Below are positions 35,594-43,954 of a stretch of DNA of 59,262 bases, in pieces. Made by a program: the position numbers and the translations under genes. Under the pieces are notes generated by a model, which had not been told where the DNA came from, searched no databases, and saw only the letters and a program-made list of their open reading frames with translations. The number at the start of each line of letters is the position of its first letter. Position 1 is the first letter of the stretch. The stretch comes from an uncultured Selenomonadales bacterium (GTDB lineage: Bacteria > Bacillota > Negativicutes > Selenomonadales > Selenomonadaceae), in the NCBI GenBank assembly GCA_947165295.1, contig CAMUZU010000011.1:1-59262 (forward strand), in the 5' to 3' direction.

Positions 35594-36898
35594 ATGACGA
35601 ACGATAACCACGCGGAGATTTTCCGCACGCCAAAAATTTTCCCGATGACCGAAGACGCGCTCCGTCAACTGACAAAGAAATTCCCGACGCCGTTTCACAT
35701 TTACGACGAACGAACAATCCGCGAAAATTTTCGTCGACTGCGCAAGGCCTTCGCGTGGGCACCCGACTTTCGCGAACACTTTGCGGTTAAGGCGTCGCCT
35801 AATCCGTATTTGGTTGAGATTTTGGCTCGTGACGGCGCGGGCACGGACTGCAGTTCAATCGCCGAACTTTTTATCAGCGAAGCGGCAGGCGTCACGGGCG
35901 AACGAATCATGTTGACTTCGAACGACACGCCCGCCGTCGAATTCCGCAAGGCTCGCGAACTCGGCGCGATTATCAACCTCGACGACATTTCGCACATCAG
36001 TTATCTTGAGCAGAACGCCGGCTTGCCCGAAGTGATTTCGTTCCGATACAATCCCGCCGACATCATGAACGACGGCAACGACATTATCGGGCGACCCGCC
36101 GAAGCGAAATTCGGACTCACCCGCGAACAGATCTTCGCCGCGTACAAAATTTGTCTCGACAAGGGCATTAAACGTTTCGGCTTGCACACGATGATTGCCT
36201 CGAACGAACGCAAGGCGTCGACGTTCATTTACACGGCGCGAATCATGTTCAACCTTGCCGCGCAGATTAAAAGTCAACTCGGCGTTGATTTTGAATTCGT
36301 CAACTTGGGCGGCGGACTCGGAATTCCGTACAGCCCCGACGAATTGCCCGTTGACCTGAAGACCGTCGGCGAAGGCGTCGAAAAACTTTTCCGCGAAATT
36401 CTCGTGCCGTGCGGACTCGGCAACGTTCGCATTGCAATGGAAAGCGGCCGCGCAATGACCGGCAACGCGGGCTGGCTCGTGTCGACCGTCCTGCACAAGA
36501 AGAACACTTACAAAAATTACGTCGGGCTTGATGCGTGCATGTCGGACTTGATGCGTCCCGCGCTGTACGGAGCTTATCACCACATAACGGTTCTCGGCAA
36601 GGAAAATCAGCCCGCCGAAGAAATTTACGACGTGACGGGCTCGCTGTGCGAAAACAACGACAAGTTCGCCGTCGACCGCCGCTTGCCCGCGATTGACATT
36701 GGCGACGTGCTGATTATTCACGACACGGGCGCGCACGGTCACGCAATGGGTTTCAATTACAACGGCAAACTTCGCAGTGCTGAACTGTTGATTCGCGAAA
36801 GCGGCGACGTTGAATTGATTCGTCGTGCGGAGACGCTTGAAGATTATTTCGCGACGCTGAACTTTCCGAACGCACGATTGAAGCTCGCGACAAAATAA
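35594..36898 (+). CDS. lysA: Diaminopimelate decarboxylase-type PLP enzyme LysA
   Basis: 434 residues. HFAVKASPNPYLVEIL near residue 60 has the PLP lysine; GGGLGIPY and ESGRAMTGNAGWLVSTV follow, and CMSDLMRPALYGAYH near 315 is the LysA-type active-site loop, favouring DAP over ornithine decarboxylase. Makes lysine from meso-DAP. GGAGG nine bases upstream of the ATG; an earlier in-frame ATG precedes the promoter and is not used. Confidence 0.9.
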   Translation: MTNDNHAEIFRTPKIFPMTEDALRQLTKKFPTPFHIYDERTIRENFRRLRKAFAWAPDFREHFAVKASPNPYLVEILARDGAGTDCSSIAELFISEAAGVTGERIMLTSNDTPAVEFRKARELGAIINLDDISHISYLEQNAGLPEVISFRYNPADIMNDGNDIIGRPAEAKFGLTREQIFAAYKICLDKGIKRFGLHTMIASNERKASTFIYTARIMFNLAAQIKSQLGVDFEFVNLGGGLGIPYSPDELPVDLKTVGEGVEKLFREILVPCGLGNVRIAMESGRAMTGNAGWLVSTVLHKKNTYKNYVGLDACMSDLMRPALYGAYHHITVLGKENQPAEEIYDVTGSLCENNDKFAVDRRLPAIDIGDVLIIHDTGAHGHAMGFNYNGKLRSAELLIRESGDVELIRRAETLEDYFATLNFPNARLKLATK

Positions 36899-36929
36899 AA
36901 AAGACCCCGTCCAAGCGACGGGGTTTTTT
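36897..36929. terminator. Bidirectional terminator between lysA and truB
   Basis: ACCCCGTC-CAAGC-GACGGGGT stem with six A before and six T after, serving convergent lysA and truB. Confidence 0.9.
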
Positions 36930-36934
36930 GTTGC

Positions 36935-37774
36935 TCAAATGATTTTCGATGAACGCAATTCGCCGCTTGCAATTCGTCCGACGCCAAGAAATTTTCCGTT
37001 CGCCACGACGCGCAAGCAATTTTCGTCGGGCAAGTTGACTGTCGTGGGCAAACCGTTCATGAAGGCGCGAATTCGATTGTCGGGCAAGTCAAACTTCGGC
37101 AGGTGTTTCAAGCAAGCGTCAATCGGCAGCAGGCAACTTTCGTCGAGTTCGTCGAAGTTCACCGAATCGGCAAGCTTGAAGTCGCCGACGCGCAGGCGAA
37201 TCAAATTTTTCAGCGTCGCGGGCAAGTTCAGTCGTGCGCCCAAGTCAACCGCCAAACTTCGGATGTAAGTTCCCGCCGAACAGTCAACGTCAATCGTCGC
37301 GGAAATGTCCGTTGCGTCGACAAGTTCAAGCCGAAAGATTTTCACGCGGCGACGGGGCATGTCGAATTCCAAATTCTTGCGCGCCAAGTCGTAAGCTTTG
37401 CGTCCGTGAATTTTTATCGCGGAGAACTTCGGCGGAGTTTGTTCGATTTCGCCGACAAAAAATTTCAGCGCGGACTTGATGTCGTCGACGTTCAGCGAAA
37501 AATTTTCGACGCGTTCGACAACTTCGCCGTCCAAGTCGCCCGAATCAGTCGCCGTCCCGAAAAGAATTTCCGCACGATAAGTTTTGTCGCGGGCGGACAA
37601 GTATTCCAGAAATTTCGTGGCGCGGTTGACTGCGACGGGCAACACACCCGAAGCGGCGGGGTCGAGCGTTCCTGCGTGCCCGACTTTTCGCGTCATGAAA
37701 ATTTTTCGCACACGATTAACCGCGTCGTGGCTGGTCATGCCGGCGGGCTTGTGCAAGTTGACGAAGCCGTCCAT
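36935..37774 (-). CDS. truB: tRNA pseudouridine-55 synthase TruB
   Basis: 279 residues. VNLHKPAGMTSHDAVN at 5-20 and HAGTLDPAASGVLPV near 38-52 with the catalytic Asp; YIRSLAVDLG is the third block. The C-terminal PUA region is short. Makes psi55 in the T-loop of all tRNAs. ATG overlaps the nrnA stop by one base (TGATG), following the Firmicutes order rbfA-nrnA-truB; ribF does not follow. Confidence 0.96.
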   Translation of the reverse strand: MDGFVNLHKPAGMTSHDAVNRVRKIFMTRKVGHAGTLDPAASGVLPVAVNRATKFLEYLSARDKTYRAEILFGTATDSGDLDGEVVERVENFSLNVDDIKSALKFFVGEIEQTPPKFSAIKIHGRKAYDLARKNLEFDMPRRRVKIFRLELVDATDISATIDVDCSAGTYIRSLAVDLGARLNLPATLKNLIRLRVGDFKLADSVNFDELDESCLLPIDACLKHLPKFDLPDNRIRAFMNGLPTTVNLPDENCLRVVANGKFLGVGRIASGELRSSKII

Positions 37775-38745
37775 CAGTCGATTTCCGCAAGCGGAGTGCC
37801 CGCGTCCGACAGGTTGTCGACGTGCAGAGCCTTGCCGATTGCCGCGACAAGAATTTTCGTCGCTTCGTCAAGCGAAGTCTTCAGCGTGCAACCCGCAGCC
37901 CGCACGTGTCCGCCGCCGCCCAATGAGTTGGCGATTGTCGCAACGTCGGTGCCTTTCGAGCGCATACTCACGCGGCAAAAGTTCGGAGCCTTCTCGTTAA
38001 TCATAAACGCCACGTCGACGCCGTCAATCACGCGAATCAAGTCGATAAAACCTTCGGTCGAGTCGGTCGTCTGCAGGAAGATGCCCGCAACTTTGCCGCC
38101 GAAAAAAATTCTTGCGGACTGCAGAGCTTTGGTCATGTCGCGGACTTCGGCGACGGATTTTCGCTCCATCTGTTCGGCAATTTCGTTGGGACGCACGCCG
38201 CAAGTCACCAGCTCCGAAGCAATGCGCAACGTGTCGGCTCCCGTGTTCGAGTATTGGAAAAAGCCCGTGTCGGTCGCCATGCCCGCGTAAATGCAATTCG
38301 CAACGTCAAGCGAAATTTCCGCGCCGAGTTCGCCCGCAAGCTTGTAGACGATTTGGCAAGTTGCGGCGGCGTTCGGCTCAACGTACAGGTCGTAACCTTC
38401 GCCGCTGTTGGTGACGTGGTGGTCGACGTTCAAAATCGGCGCGTCGGTCAAGTTGCGCACGGCTCCGATTCGGTCGGGCGACGTGTCGAGAATCAAAAGT
38501 AAATCCGCGTCGAACGTCTCGCCTTTGACGGGTCGGCGAATTTCGTCAAAGTGCGGCAGTGCGTGTAAGTTTTCGCGGATTGTGTCGTCGATAAAAATCT
38601 GCGCGGACTTGCCGATTGAGCGAAGAATTTGCAACATTGCCAAAGTCGAGCCGACAGCGTCACCGTCGGGCAAAATGTGCGCGGTCAACAGAATTTTATT
38701 CGCGGCTTTGATTTTGTCCGCCGCCTGCTTGAGCGTTATCAGCAT
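37774..38745 (-). CDS. nrnA: DHH-family oligoribonuclease/pAp phosphatase NrnA
   Basis: 323 residues. DHH domain motifs: TAHILPDGDAVGST, LILDTSP and VDHHVTN, then DHHA1 with LGGGGHVRAAG near 300. Degrades short RNA oligomers and dephosphorylates pAp. ATG with AAGGAGA nine bases upstream, located inside the 3' end of rbfA (50-base overlap). Confidence 0.95.
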   Translation of the reverse strand: MLITLKQAADKIKAANKILLTAHILPDGDAVGSTLAMLQILRSIGKSAQIFIDDTIRENLHALPHFDEIRRPVKGETFDADLLLILDTSPDRIGAVRNLTDAPILNVDHHVTNSGEGYDLYVEPNAAATCQIVYKLAGELGAEISLDVANCIYAGMATDTGFFQYSNTGADTLRIASELVTCGVRPNEIAEQMERKSVAEVRDMTKALQSARIFFGGKVAGIFLQTTDSTEGFIDLIRVIDGVDVAFMINEKAPNFCRVSMRSKGTDVATIANSLGGGGHVRAAGCTLKTSLDEATKILVAAIGKALHVDNLSDAGTPLAEID

Positions 38746-39097
38746 TGCAGAGGTCTCCTTCCACTTGCAACAAAAGTTTCTGAATGTGGTCGCCGTAGTC
38801 AAGCGACGTGTCCAACGCGAACGAAATTTCGGGCGTGAAGCGCAGACGAATTCGCTTGCCGATCTCGCGGCGAATAAAGCCCAACGCGCTTTGCAAACCT
38901 TCGAGCGAATTTTTGACTTGTTCGTCGCCGCCCATGATGCTGACGAAAATTTTTGCCTCGCGCAGATCGCCGGTCATTTCCACGTCGGTCACGGTCACGA
39001 AGCCGATTCGCGGGTCTTTGATGTCGTTGAGAAGCATCTTGCCGGTTTCCTGCTTGATGAGTTCTTGAAGTTTTTCTATGCGAAGTTTACTGCTCAC
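38696..39097 (-). CDS. rbfA: 30S ribosome-binding factor RbfA
   Basis: 133 residues. RIEKLQELIKQETGKMLL is split here: LRIEKLQELIKQE, then DIKDPRIGFVTVTDVEMTGDL and FIRREIGKRIRLRFTPEI, the KH-like RbfA fold. Acts in 16S rRNA 5'-end maturation of the 30S subunit. GTG start with AAGGAG upstream. infB, normally directly upstream, is missing here. The last 15 residues run over the nrnA start. Confidence 0.94.
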   Translation of the reverse strand: MSSKLRIEKLQELIKQETGKMLLNDIKDPRIGFVTVTDVEMTGDLREAKIFVSIMGGDEQVKNSLEGLQSALGFIRREIGKRIRLRFTPEISFALDTSLDYGDHIQKLLLQVEGDLCNADNAQAGGGQNQSRE

Positions 39098-39162
39098 GGT
39101 CGATTCAGCTCCTTGAAAAAAATTCGGCGGTTGAATTCGTCAACGTTGAAAAAATTTCCTGC

Positions 39163-39188
39163 AAAAAAATTGCCCGACACTTTCGGGC
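39163..39188 (-). terminator. Terminator of the DUF721 gene
   Basis: GCCCGA-AAGTG-TCGGGC stem followed by AA and seven T on the minus strand, 11 bases after the stop. Separates dnaN-recF-DUF721 from rbfA-nrnA-truB. Confidence 0.88.
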
Positions 39189-39198
39189 GTCGAGCTTT

Positions 39199-40134
39199 TC
39201 ATTTGTGTTGAAGCGTGCGGAACTTGCTGAAGTGTTGGCGCGGGAAGCGAACGGGCGCGGCGAAGTTGAAATGCAGTTCGCTTAACGTGCGGCGGATTAT
39301 CGCGGGCGTGACTTTGTCGGGCGGCAGTTGGCGTTCAAGCATGACAAGCCGCAGAATATCTTTCGAGCCGTCGTCCGCGTCGTCAAGCGTCAAACGTCCC
39401 GCAATCAACTGAATCAACGATGTGCGCGTCGAGTTCACGAAGTCAAGCGGGCATTGCTGATTCGGGAACTTGTCCAGAAAAATTTTCCGCACGTCTTCGG
39501 AGCTGAGCCACGGCGTGTCGTAAAAGATTTCAAACAGCTTGCGGCGAATCTTTTCGCTTTCGACAAGCCGACAAACTTCGCAAAAAGTTTCGCCCGCCGC
39601 GCACAGAGCGTCGCACGTCTTGCATTTGTGCCAACCGTCGGCAAGCTTGAACTTCTGTGACTTCGCACGCAGCAGCAAAGTTTGATACGTCGCGGCGCGT
39701 AAGTTTTCGTCGGCGATTTTCTGAGCGGCAACTTTGCAACTGGCGGTTTCTTCGTCCGTCAAAGAAATTCCGTCGAGCGAAACTTCCGCAGGCGGTTTGC
39801 GCGGCGCGGGCGGTTTGCGTCGCCTTTCGTTGAACGCGGCAACTTGATGAGCTTGAGCGGGACAAACCTTCTTGACATATTCGTTGCCGAAGTATCCGTT
39901 AACCGCGTCGATAATCTCTTCGGCGTGAAATTTGAGCTGATCTTTGAAGGCGGAGTTTTCCACGTCGACGAAAAGCACGCCGTGTTCCAAAACAATCGGT
40001 TGAACGTTCGTGTAAATGTTTTTATCGACGAGCCTGTACCACGCGGCGGCGATTTCGTTGAGCAAAAACTTTTCGTAGTCTTTCGGGTCGAGCGCGTGAA
40101 CGGCTTCGTTCAGGACGTCTTTAACATGTTTCAT
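39199..40134 (-). CDS. DUF721 (DciA-like) protein with a zinc ribbon
   Basis: 311 residues. Residues 1-100 are a DUF721/DciA-type domain (EIAAAWYRLVDKN, LFVDVENSAFKDQL); DciA loads the replicative helicase in many bacteria. Unlike plain DUF721 proteins it continues through a proline/arginine linker to a four-cysteine ribbon (CKTCDALC...CEVC near 175-195) and a further 110 residues without a recognised family. Its start overlaps recF by four bases, the usual dnaN-recF-DUF721 neighbourhood. Confidence 0.82.
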   Translation of the reverse strand: MKHVKDVLNEAVHALDPKDYEKFLLNEIAAAWYRLVDKNIYTNVQPIVLEHGVLFVDVENSAFKDQLKFHAEEIIDAVNGYFGNEYVKKVCPAQAHQVAAFNERRRKPPAPRKPPAEVSLDGISLTDEETASCKVAAQKIADENLRAATYQTLLLRAKSQKFKLADGWHKCKTCDALCAAGETFCEVCRLVESEKIRRKLFEIFYDTPWLSSEDVRKIFLDKFPNQQCPLDFVNSTRTSLIQLIAGRLTLDDADDGSKDILRLVMLERQLPPDKVTPAIIRRTLSELHFNFAAPVRFPRQHFSKFRTLQHK

Positions 40135-41240
40135 GGAACAACCTCCCGGTCGTCGACGAAGGTGCCCGCCGTCACGAAAAAAAATTTGCCGAAACGTTGC
40201 GGCGGGAAGTAAGCGCGGTCGGTGGCGGTTATCAGCGTTTGAATTCTTTCGCGGCGCAGGAAGTCGATAAGCATTTCGCGTCGCGGCCGGTCGAGTTCGC
40301 TCATCACGTCGTCGAGCAACAAAAGCGGATATTCGCCCGTTTCGGACTTGAGGAATTGCAATTCGGACAGCTTGAGCGCCAAAGCGACGGTGCGCAGTTG
40401 TCCTTGCGAGCCGAAAAGTTTTAGCTCACGCCCGTTGACGAAAAAGTTCAGGTCGTCCAGGTGCGCGCCCAAACTTGTTGACCCGCGTTTGATGTCGACG
40501 AATCTTCGTTCACGCAGAGCCGCAAGGAAATTGTCCGCAAGATTGTCCGCCGAATCAAGCCCGTGCATTTCGTAGACGACGGAAAGATTTTCTCTGTGCG
40601 AAGAAATTTTCCGTTGCATCAGGTTGGCAAGGAAGTTGAGCTTGTCGACGGCTTCAAATCGCTTGCGGATGACTTTTTCCGCGACGACGGCAAGTTGTTC
40701 GTCCCACAGGTCGAGTTCGGCGGGACGCGCCTGCCCGTCACGAATTTTTTTCAGCAGACTGTTGCGCTGGTCGACAAGGCGATTGTGCCGCGTGAGGTCG
40801 GCGAAGTACACGGGCGACGCCTGCGAAATTTCCGCGTCGAGAAACTTGCGGCGGGCGGCGGGTGAACCTTTGAACATGAACAGATCTTCGGGCGCGAACA
40901 AGACGGAGTTCAACTTGCCGATAAGTTCACGCGGTCGCAGTGCGTTGGCGTCGAACAAAATCCTGCGGCGTTTGGTCGTCGAAAGTTCAATCGCCAATTC
41001 ATGCGCGACGTTGCGGCGGAAAAATTTTATTCGCAACAGCGCGACATCTTGACCCCAACGAACAAATTCGGCGTCCTTGGAGGCGCGTCCGCGTCCGAGC
41101 GAGGCAAAGTTAATCGCTTCGAGCAGATTGGTCTTGCCCTGCGCGTTGAGCCCGACAAAGACGTTAATCGCGTCGGCAAGCGTCAACTTCACCGCGACGA
41201 GATTGCGCCAGTCCGTCAAAGAAATTTCGGTGACGTGCAT
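40131..41240 (-). CDS. recF: DNA replication/repair protein RecF
   Basis: 369 residues. Walker A GLNAQGKTNLLEAI near 30-43, the ABC signature FGSQGQLRTVALALKLSE and Walker B LLLLDDVMSELD near 310. Loads RecA at gaps. ATG follows the dnaN stop with no gap. The C-terminal end continues past ITATDRAYF with a short tail that overlaps the DUF721 start. Confidence 0.95.
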   Translation of the reverse strand: MHVTEISLTDWRNLVAVKLTLADAINVFVGLNAQGKTNLLEAINFASLGRGRASKDAEFVRWGQDVALLRIKFFRRNVAHELAIELSTTKRRRILFDANALRPRELIGKLNSVLFAPEDLFMFKGSPAARRKFLDAEISQASPVYFADLTRHNRLVDQRNSLLKKIRDGQARPAELDLWDEQLAVVAEKVIRKRFEAVDKLNFLANLMQRKISSHRENLSVVYEMHGLDSADNLADNFLAALRERRFVDIKRGSTSLGAHLDDLNFFVNGRELKLFGSQGQLRTVALALKLSELQFLKSETGEYPLLLLDDVMSELDRPRREMLIDFLRRERIQTLITATDRAYFPPQRFGKFFFVTAGTFVDDREVVP

Positions 41241-42356
41241 TCAAATGCGCACGGGCGTGGTGACGTATGAGTAATTGTCGTTTTTGTCTTCACGGAAAAG
41301 CACGGGGTCATACCTGCCGCCGAGCTGAATAGAAATTCGCGAAGTTTCCAACACGCGCAGAACGTCGATGAGATATTCGGCGTTGAAAGCAATTTCCGTC
41401 TCGTCGCCCGAAACGTCCGCTTCGATTGTCTTGTACGCTTCGCCGACGTCGGGCGAGAAGGACGAAATTTTTATGTAGCCGGGCACGATTTCAAACTTAA
41501 TCGCGTTGTATTCGGCTTCGCGGGCGGTGAGCGCAATGAGTTCGACACTGCCGCGCAAATCGAGTCTGCTGACTTCAACGCGGGTCGAGAAGTCCGTTTC
41601 AAAAGCTTTGTCGTAAGCCGGAAATTCGCCGTCGATAAGCCGCGAAGTCATAAAGACGTTGTCGAATTCAAAGTTCACGATTCGGTCGGAATAGCTCACT
41701 TCAACCATGTTTTCAACGTCGTTGGGGTCAAAGCTTTGCATAAGGCAACGCAAAACTTCGGGCGGCACGACGAAACTTGCGGCTCTTTCGGGCGTGTGGT
41801 TTTGAATTACGTCCGAGGCAAAGGCAATGCGTTGCGCGTTCGTCGCAAGGACGTTGATTCGGTTGTCTTTAATTTCAAAGCAGCAGCCCTTGAACACGGG
41901 GCGTTCGTTGTCCTTCGAGACGGCGAAGACGGTCTTGCGAATCAAGTTTTTCAACGTGTTTGCGCGAATTCTGAACGAGCCGAAAGTGTCCTGCCGTTTG
42001 ACTTTGGGAAATTCCGTCGCGGGCATCGTCAAAAGATCGATATGCGCGCCGCCCGACTCAATTGCAAAAGTCGGAGCCGCTTCTTCGCCGAACAAAGTTA
42101 TTATGTCGTCGGGGATACCGCGGATAAAGTCTTGAAACCTTTTGCCGCTGACGACAGCTTCGCCGTAAGATTCGGCGGTGACGGGGATTCGCAAAGTCGT
42201 TCCGGAGCTGAAGTTGTTCGCCTGCATTTCCAAACCGTCTTCGGTGAGGTTGAGGTAAATGCCCGACAGAATCGGCGTCATGGGCTTGACGGCGACGGAG
42301 TGAATCAGAATTTGCAAAGCTTCGACCAGATCATTTTTGTAGCAAGTGAATCGCAT
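41241..42356 (-). CDS. dnaN: DNA polymerase III beta clamp DnaN
   Basis: 371 residues in three clamp domains; ILIHSVAVKPMTPILSGI near 17-34, FKGCCFEI and DVIQNHTPER-like segments and the C-terminal YVTTPVRI are typical. ATG chosen for AAGGAGG eight bases upstream; a longer reading passes the promoter. dnaA, which normally precedes dnaN, is not present; instead a divergent promoter for cbiK lies upstream. Confidence 0.96.
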   Translation of the reverse strand: MRFTCYKNDLVEALQILIHSVAVKPMTPILSGIYLNLTEDGLEMQANNFSSGTTLRIPVTAESYGEAVVSGKRFQDFIRGIPDDIITLFGEEAAPTFAIESGGAHIDLLTMPATEFPKVKRQDTFGSFRIRANTLKNLIRKTVFAVSKDNERPVFKGCCFEIKDNRINVLATNAQRIAFASDVIQNHTPERAASFVVPPEVLRCLMQSFDPNDVENMVEVSYSDRIVNFEFDNVFMTSRLIDGEFPAYDKAFETDFSTRVEVSRLDLRGSVELIALTAREAEYNAIKFEIVPGYIKISSFSPDVGEAYKTIEADVSGDETEIAFNAEYLIDVLRVLETSRISIQLGGRYDPVLFREDKNDNYSYVTTPVRI

Positions 42357-42390
42357 CCAAGTAGCCTCCTTAAATAAAATTCCGCCGCGC

Positions 42391-42419
42391 ATTTTACAAC
42401 ATCGACGGGCTTTTGACAA
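42391..42419 (-). promoter_or_regulatory. Sigma-70-type promoter for dnaN-recF-DUF721
   Basis: On the minus strand TTGTCA, 17-base spacer, TAAAAT; the -10 is 34 bases before the dnaN ATG. Confidence 0.75.
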
Positions 42420-42426
42420 CTTCGCT

Positions 42427-42470
42427 AAGCGTCGGCAACTTTGGCAAGCGTCGGCAACTTCGGCAAGCGT
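42427..42470. repeat. Short 19-bp direct repeats between divergent promoters
   Basis: Two near-identical 19-base units (AAGCGTCGGCAACTT-T/C-GGC) and a partial third (AAGCGTT) lie between the dnaN and cbiK -35 boxes and touch the latter. Could be an operator; no factor is identifiable. Confidence 0.55.
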
Positions 42471-42499
42471 TTGACAAATTATTTTGCCGCAGTTAATAT
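42471..42499 (+). promoter_or_regulatory. Sigma-70-type promoter for cbiK
   Basis: Perfect TTGACA, 17-base spacer, TAATAT; leader of about 60 bases to the ATG with GAGGAGGAG as ribosome site. Confidence 0.85.
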
Positions 42500-42566
42500 G
42501 TTGTCGGAAACTCTTCCTCGGCAGAAATGTATGAGCACGCAAACAAAATTTTGAGGAGGAGTTTTC

Positions 42567-43547
42567 ATGAAGTGTTGGCAGAAACTTTTGGCTTTGGGCG
42601 TTGCGTGTTCAAGTTTGCTGTTCGCGCACGCCGAAGCCGCCTATCAATTAAGCGACGAAGTCGACAACCCGCCCGCCGCGTTGCAAATGGCGACTCAAAT
42701 CGGCGTCCTAAAGTTCGACAACGAAGCGTTGGCAAGTCAAGCCGACAAAGACGCAATTGTCGTTCTGAGTTTCGGCACCACGTTTAAAGACCAACGCGAC
42801 AAAGCAATCGACGCGACGGCTAAAGCAATTCAAGCCGCTCACCCGAACGCCAAAGTCGTCACCGCCTTCACCAGCCACATCGTCTTGAAACACATCAAGG
42901 AGAACGAAGGCAAGTGCGACTACTTGACGCCCGAACAGACGCTCGAACAACTCAAACGCGAAGGCTACACGCGCATTGCCTTGGTGTCGCTCGACGTTAT
43001 CCCCGGCATCGAATACAAGTATGACGTTGCGCTGTTCCACGAGTTCAAGACGCAGTTCAAAAAAATGACGCTCGCCACGCCGCTCATGTATTGGCAAGGT
43101 CAAGAAAATCAGCGCGACGACGTGACGCAGGTTCTGGAGTCTTTGAACTTGCCCGCGTACAAAAAAGGCACCGCGATACTTTTGATGGCTCACGGCACGC
43201 CCGACCCGTCGAACGCGTATTACTCGGTCATGCAGGAAAAACTTCGCCGCATGAAACGTTCCGACGTGCACATTTACACCGTCGAAGGTTGGCCGCGACT
43301 TGACGATTGGGCAGACAAACTCAAAATGCACAAGGTCAACAGAATCATCTTGATGCCGCTGATGATGGTTGCCGGTGACCACGCCAACAACGACATGGCG
43401 GGCGACGAAGATGATTCGCACAAAATGATTCTGCAAAAGATGGGCTTCAAGGTCGAAACTCACCTGCAAGGTCTCGGCGAAAACAAAAAGATTCGCGACA
43501 TTTTCGTTGAGCGCGCCGACGAAGCCTGGGACGCCTTGACGAAGTAA
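42567..43547 (+). CDS. cbiK: Exported sirohydrochlorin cobaltochelatase CbiK
   Basis: 326 residues. An N-terminal signal peptide (KCWQKLLALGVACSSLLFA, cleavage near AEA) precedes a complete CbiK domain: VVLSFGTTFKDQR, LLMAHGTPDPSNAYY with the metal-binding His, and MVAGDHANNDMAGD with a second. CbiK inserts cobalt (or iron/nickel) into sirohydrochlorin. An exported form, like the periplasmic CbiK of Desulfovibrio, cannot serve cytosolic B12 synthesis directly and may handle haem or metal outside the inner membrane. Monocistronic. Confidence 0.9.
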   Translation: MKCWQKLLALGVACSSLLFAHAEAAYQLSDEVDNPPAALQMATQIGVLKFDNEALASQADKDAIVVLSFGTTFKDQRDKAIDATAKAIQAAHPNAKVVTAFTSHIVLKHIKENEGKCDYLTPEQTLEQLKREGYTRIALVSLDVIPGIEYKYDVALFHEFKTQFKKMTLATPLMYWQGQENQRDDVTQVLESLNLPAYKKGTAILLMAHGTPDPSNAYYSVMQEKLRRMKRSDVHIYTVEGWPRLDDWADKLKMHKVNRIILMPLMMVAGDHANNDMAGDEDDSHKMILQKMGFKVETHLQGLGENKKIRDIFVERADEAWDALTK

Positions 43548-43568
43548 ACAATTTTCACGAACGACTCA

Positions 43569-43593
43569 CCCTCCCGACGCGGAGGGTTTTTTT
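43569..43593 (+). terminator. Terminator of cbiK
   Basis: CCCTCC-CGACGC-GGAGGG stem followed by seven T. The next bases (CAAAAGAAAAGTAGC) resemble one arm of hairpin 3 of the dispersed repeat, perhaps a remnant. Confidence 0.88.
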
Positions 43594-43696
43594 GCGCCAA
43601 AAGAAAAGTAGCACAACCCCGCACGCGACAAAAAAATTTCGCGAATCCTAGACTTCACGGCAAACGTTATGCTATCATAGCGGCGATTGATTAATG

Positions 43697-43725
43697 TTGA
43701 CTTTCCTTTTTCAGTAAACTAAAAT
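43697..43725 (+). promoter_or_regulatory. Sigma-70-type promoter for the chemoreceptor
   Basis: TTGACT, 17-base spacer, TAAAAT. The transcript start would be about 220 bases before the start codon. It does not look like a flagellar sigma-28 site. Confidence 0.75.
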
Positions 43726-43731
43726 CTTATA

Positions 43732-43954
43732 GCACAACCTAATCAACTACGAAAGAGGAAGCTTGCGGAGGAGGCGGTCGCTGAAATTTTTCTGCAAGGT
43801 TTTAAACTACCGCACGAACGACGGGAAGTTACGCCCAAATCGCGGGAATTCGTTCAAACGTTGAGACAGGCGGTTGGCGGGACGAAGCGCTCCCGTTGCA
43901 AAATCTCAAGCCGAAAAAATTCAAACGCCGCCACGAAAAGGGGGAATCAGTTTT
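43732..43954 (+). other. Long leader of the chemoreceptor gene
   Basis: About 220 untranslated bases. Contains a CGGGA-CGAAGCGC-TCCCG hairpin (near 43885), bounded by GAGA/TCTC, and purine-rich GAGGAGGCGG and AAGGGGGAA segments. I compared it by eye with c-di-GMP-I and -II, fluoride, ZTP and glycine riboswitch cores and found no match. No T-run terminator is seen inside. A regulatory RNA is possible but unproven. Confidence 0.4.

Noticed and set aside
42357-42566. Chromosome origin next to dnaN
   Set aside because: No dnaA gene and no TTATNCACA-type boxes are seen; the repeats there are unrelated 19-mers.
43732-43954. c-di-GMP riboswitch in the chemoreceptor leader
   Set aside because: The conserved GEMM-I and GEMM-II core sequences could not be matched by eye; left as an unexplained leader.
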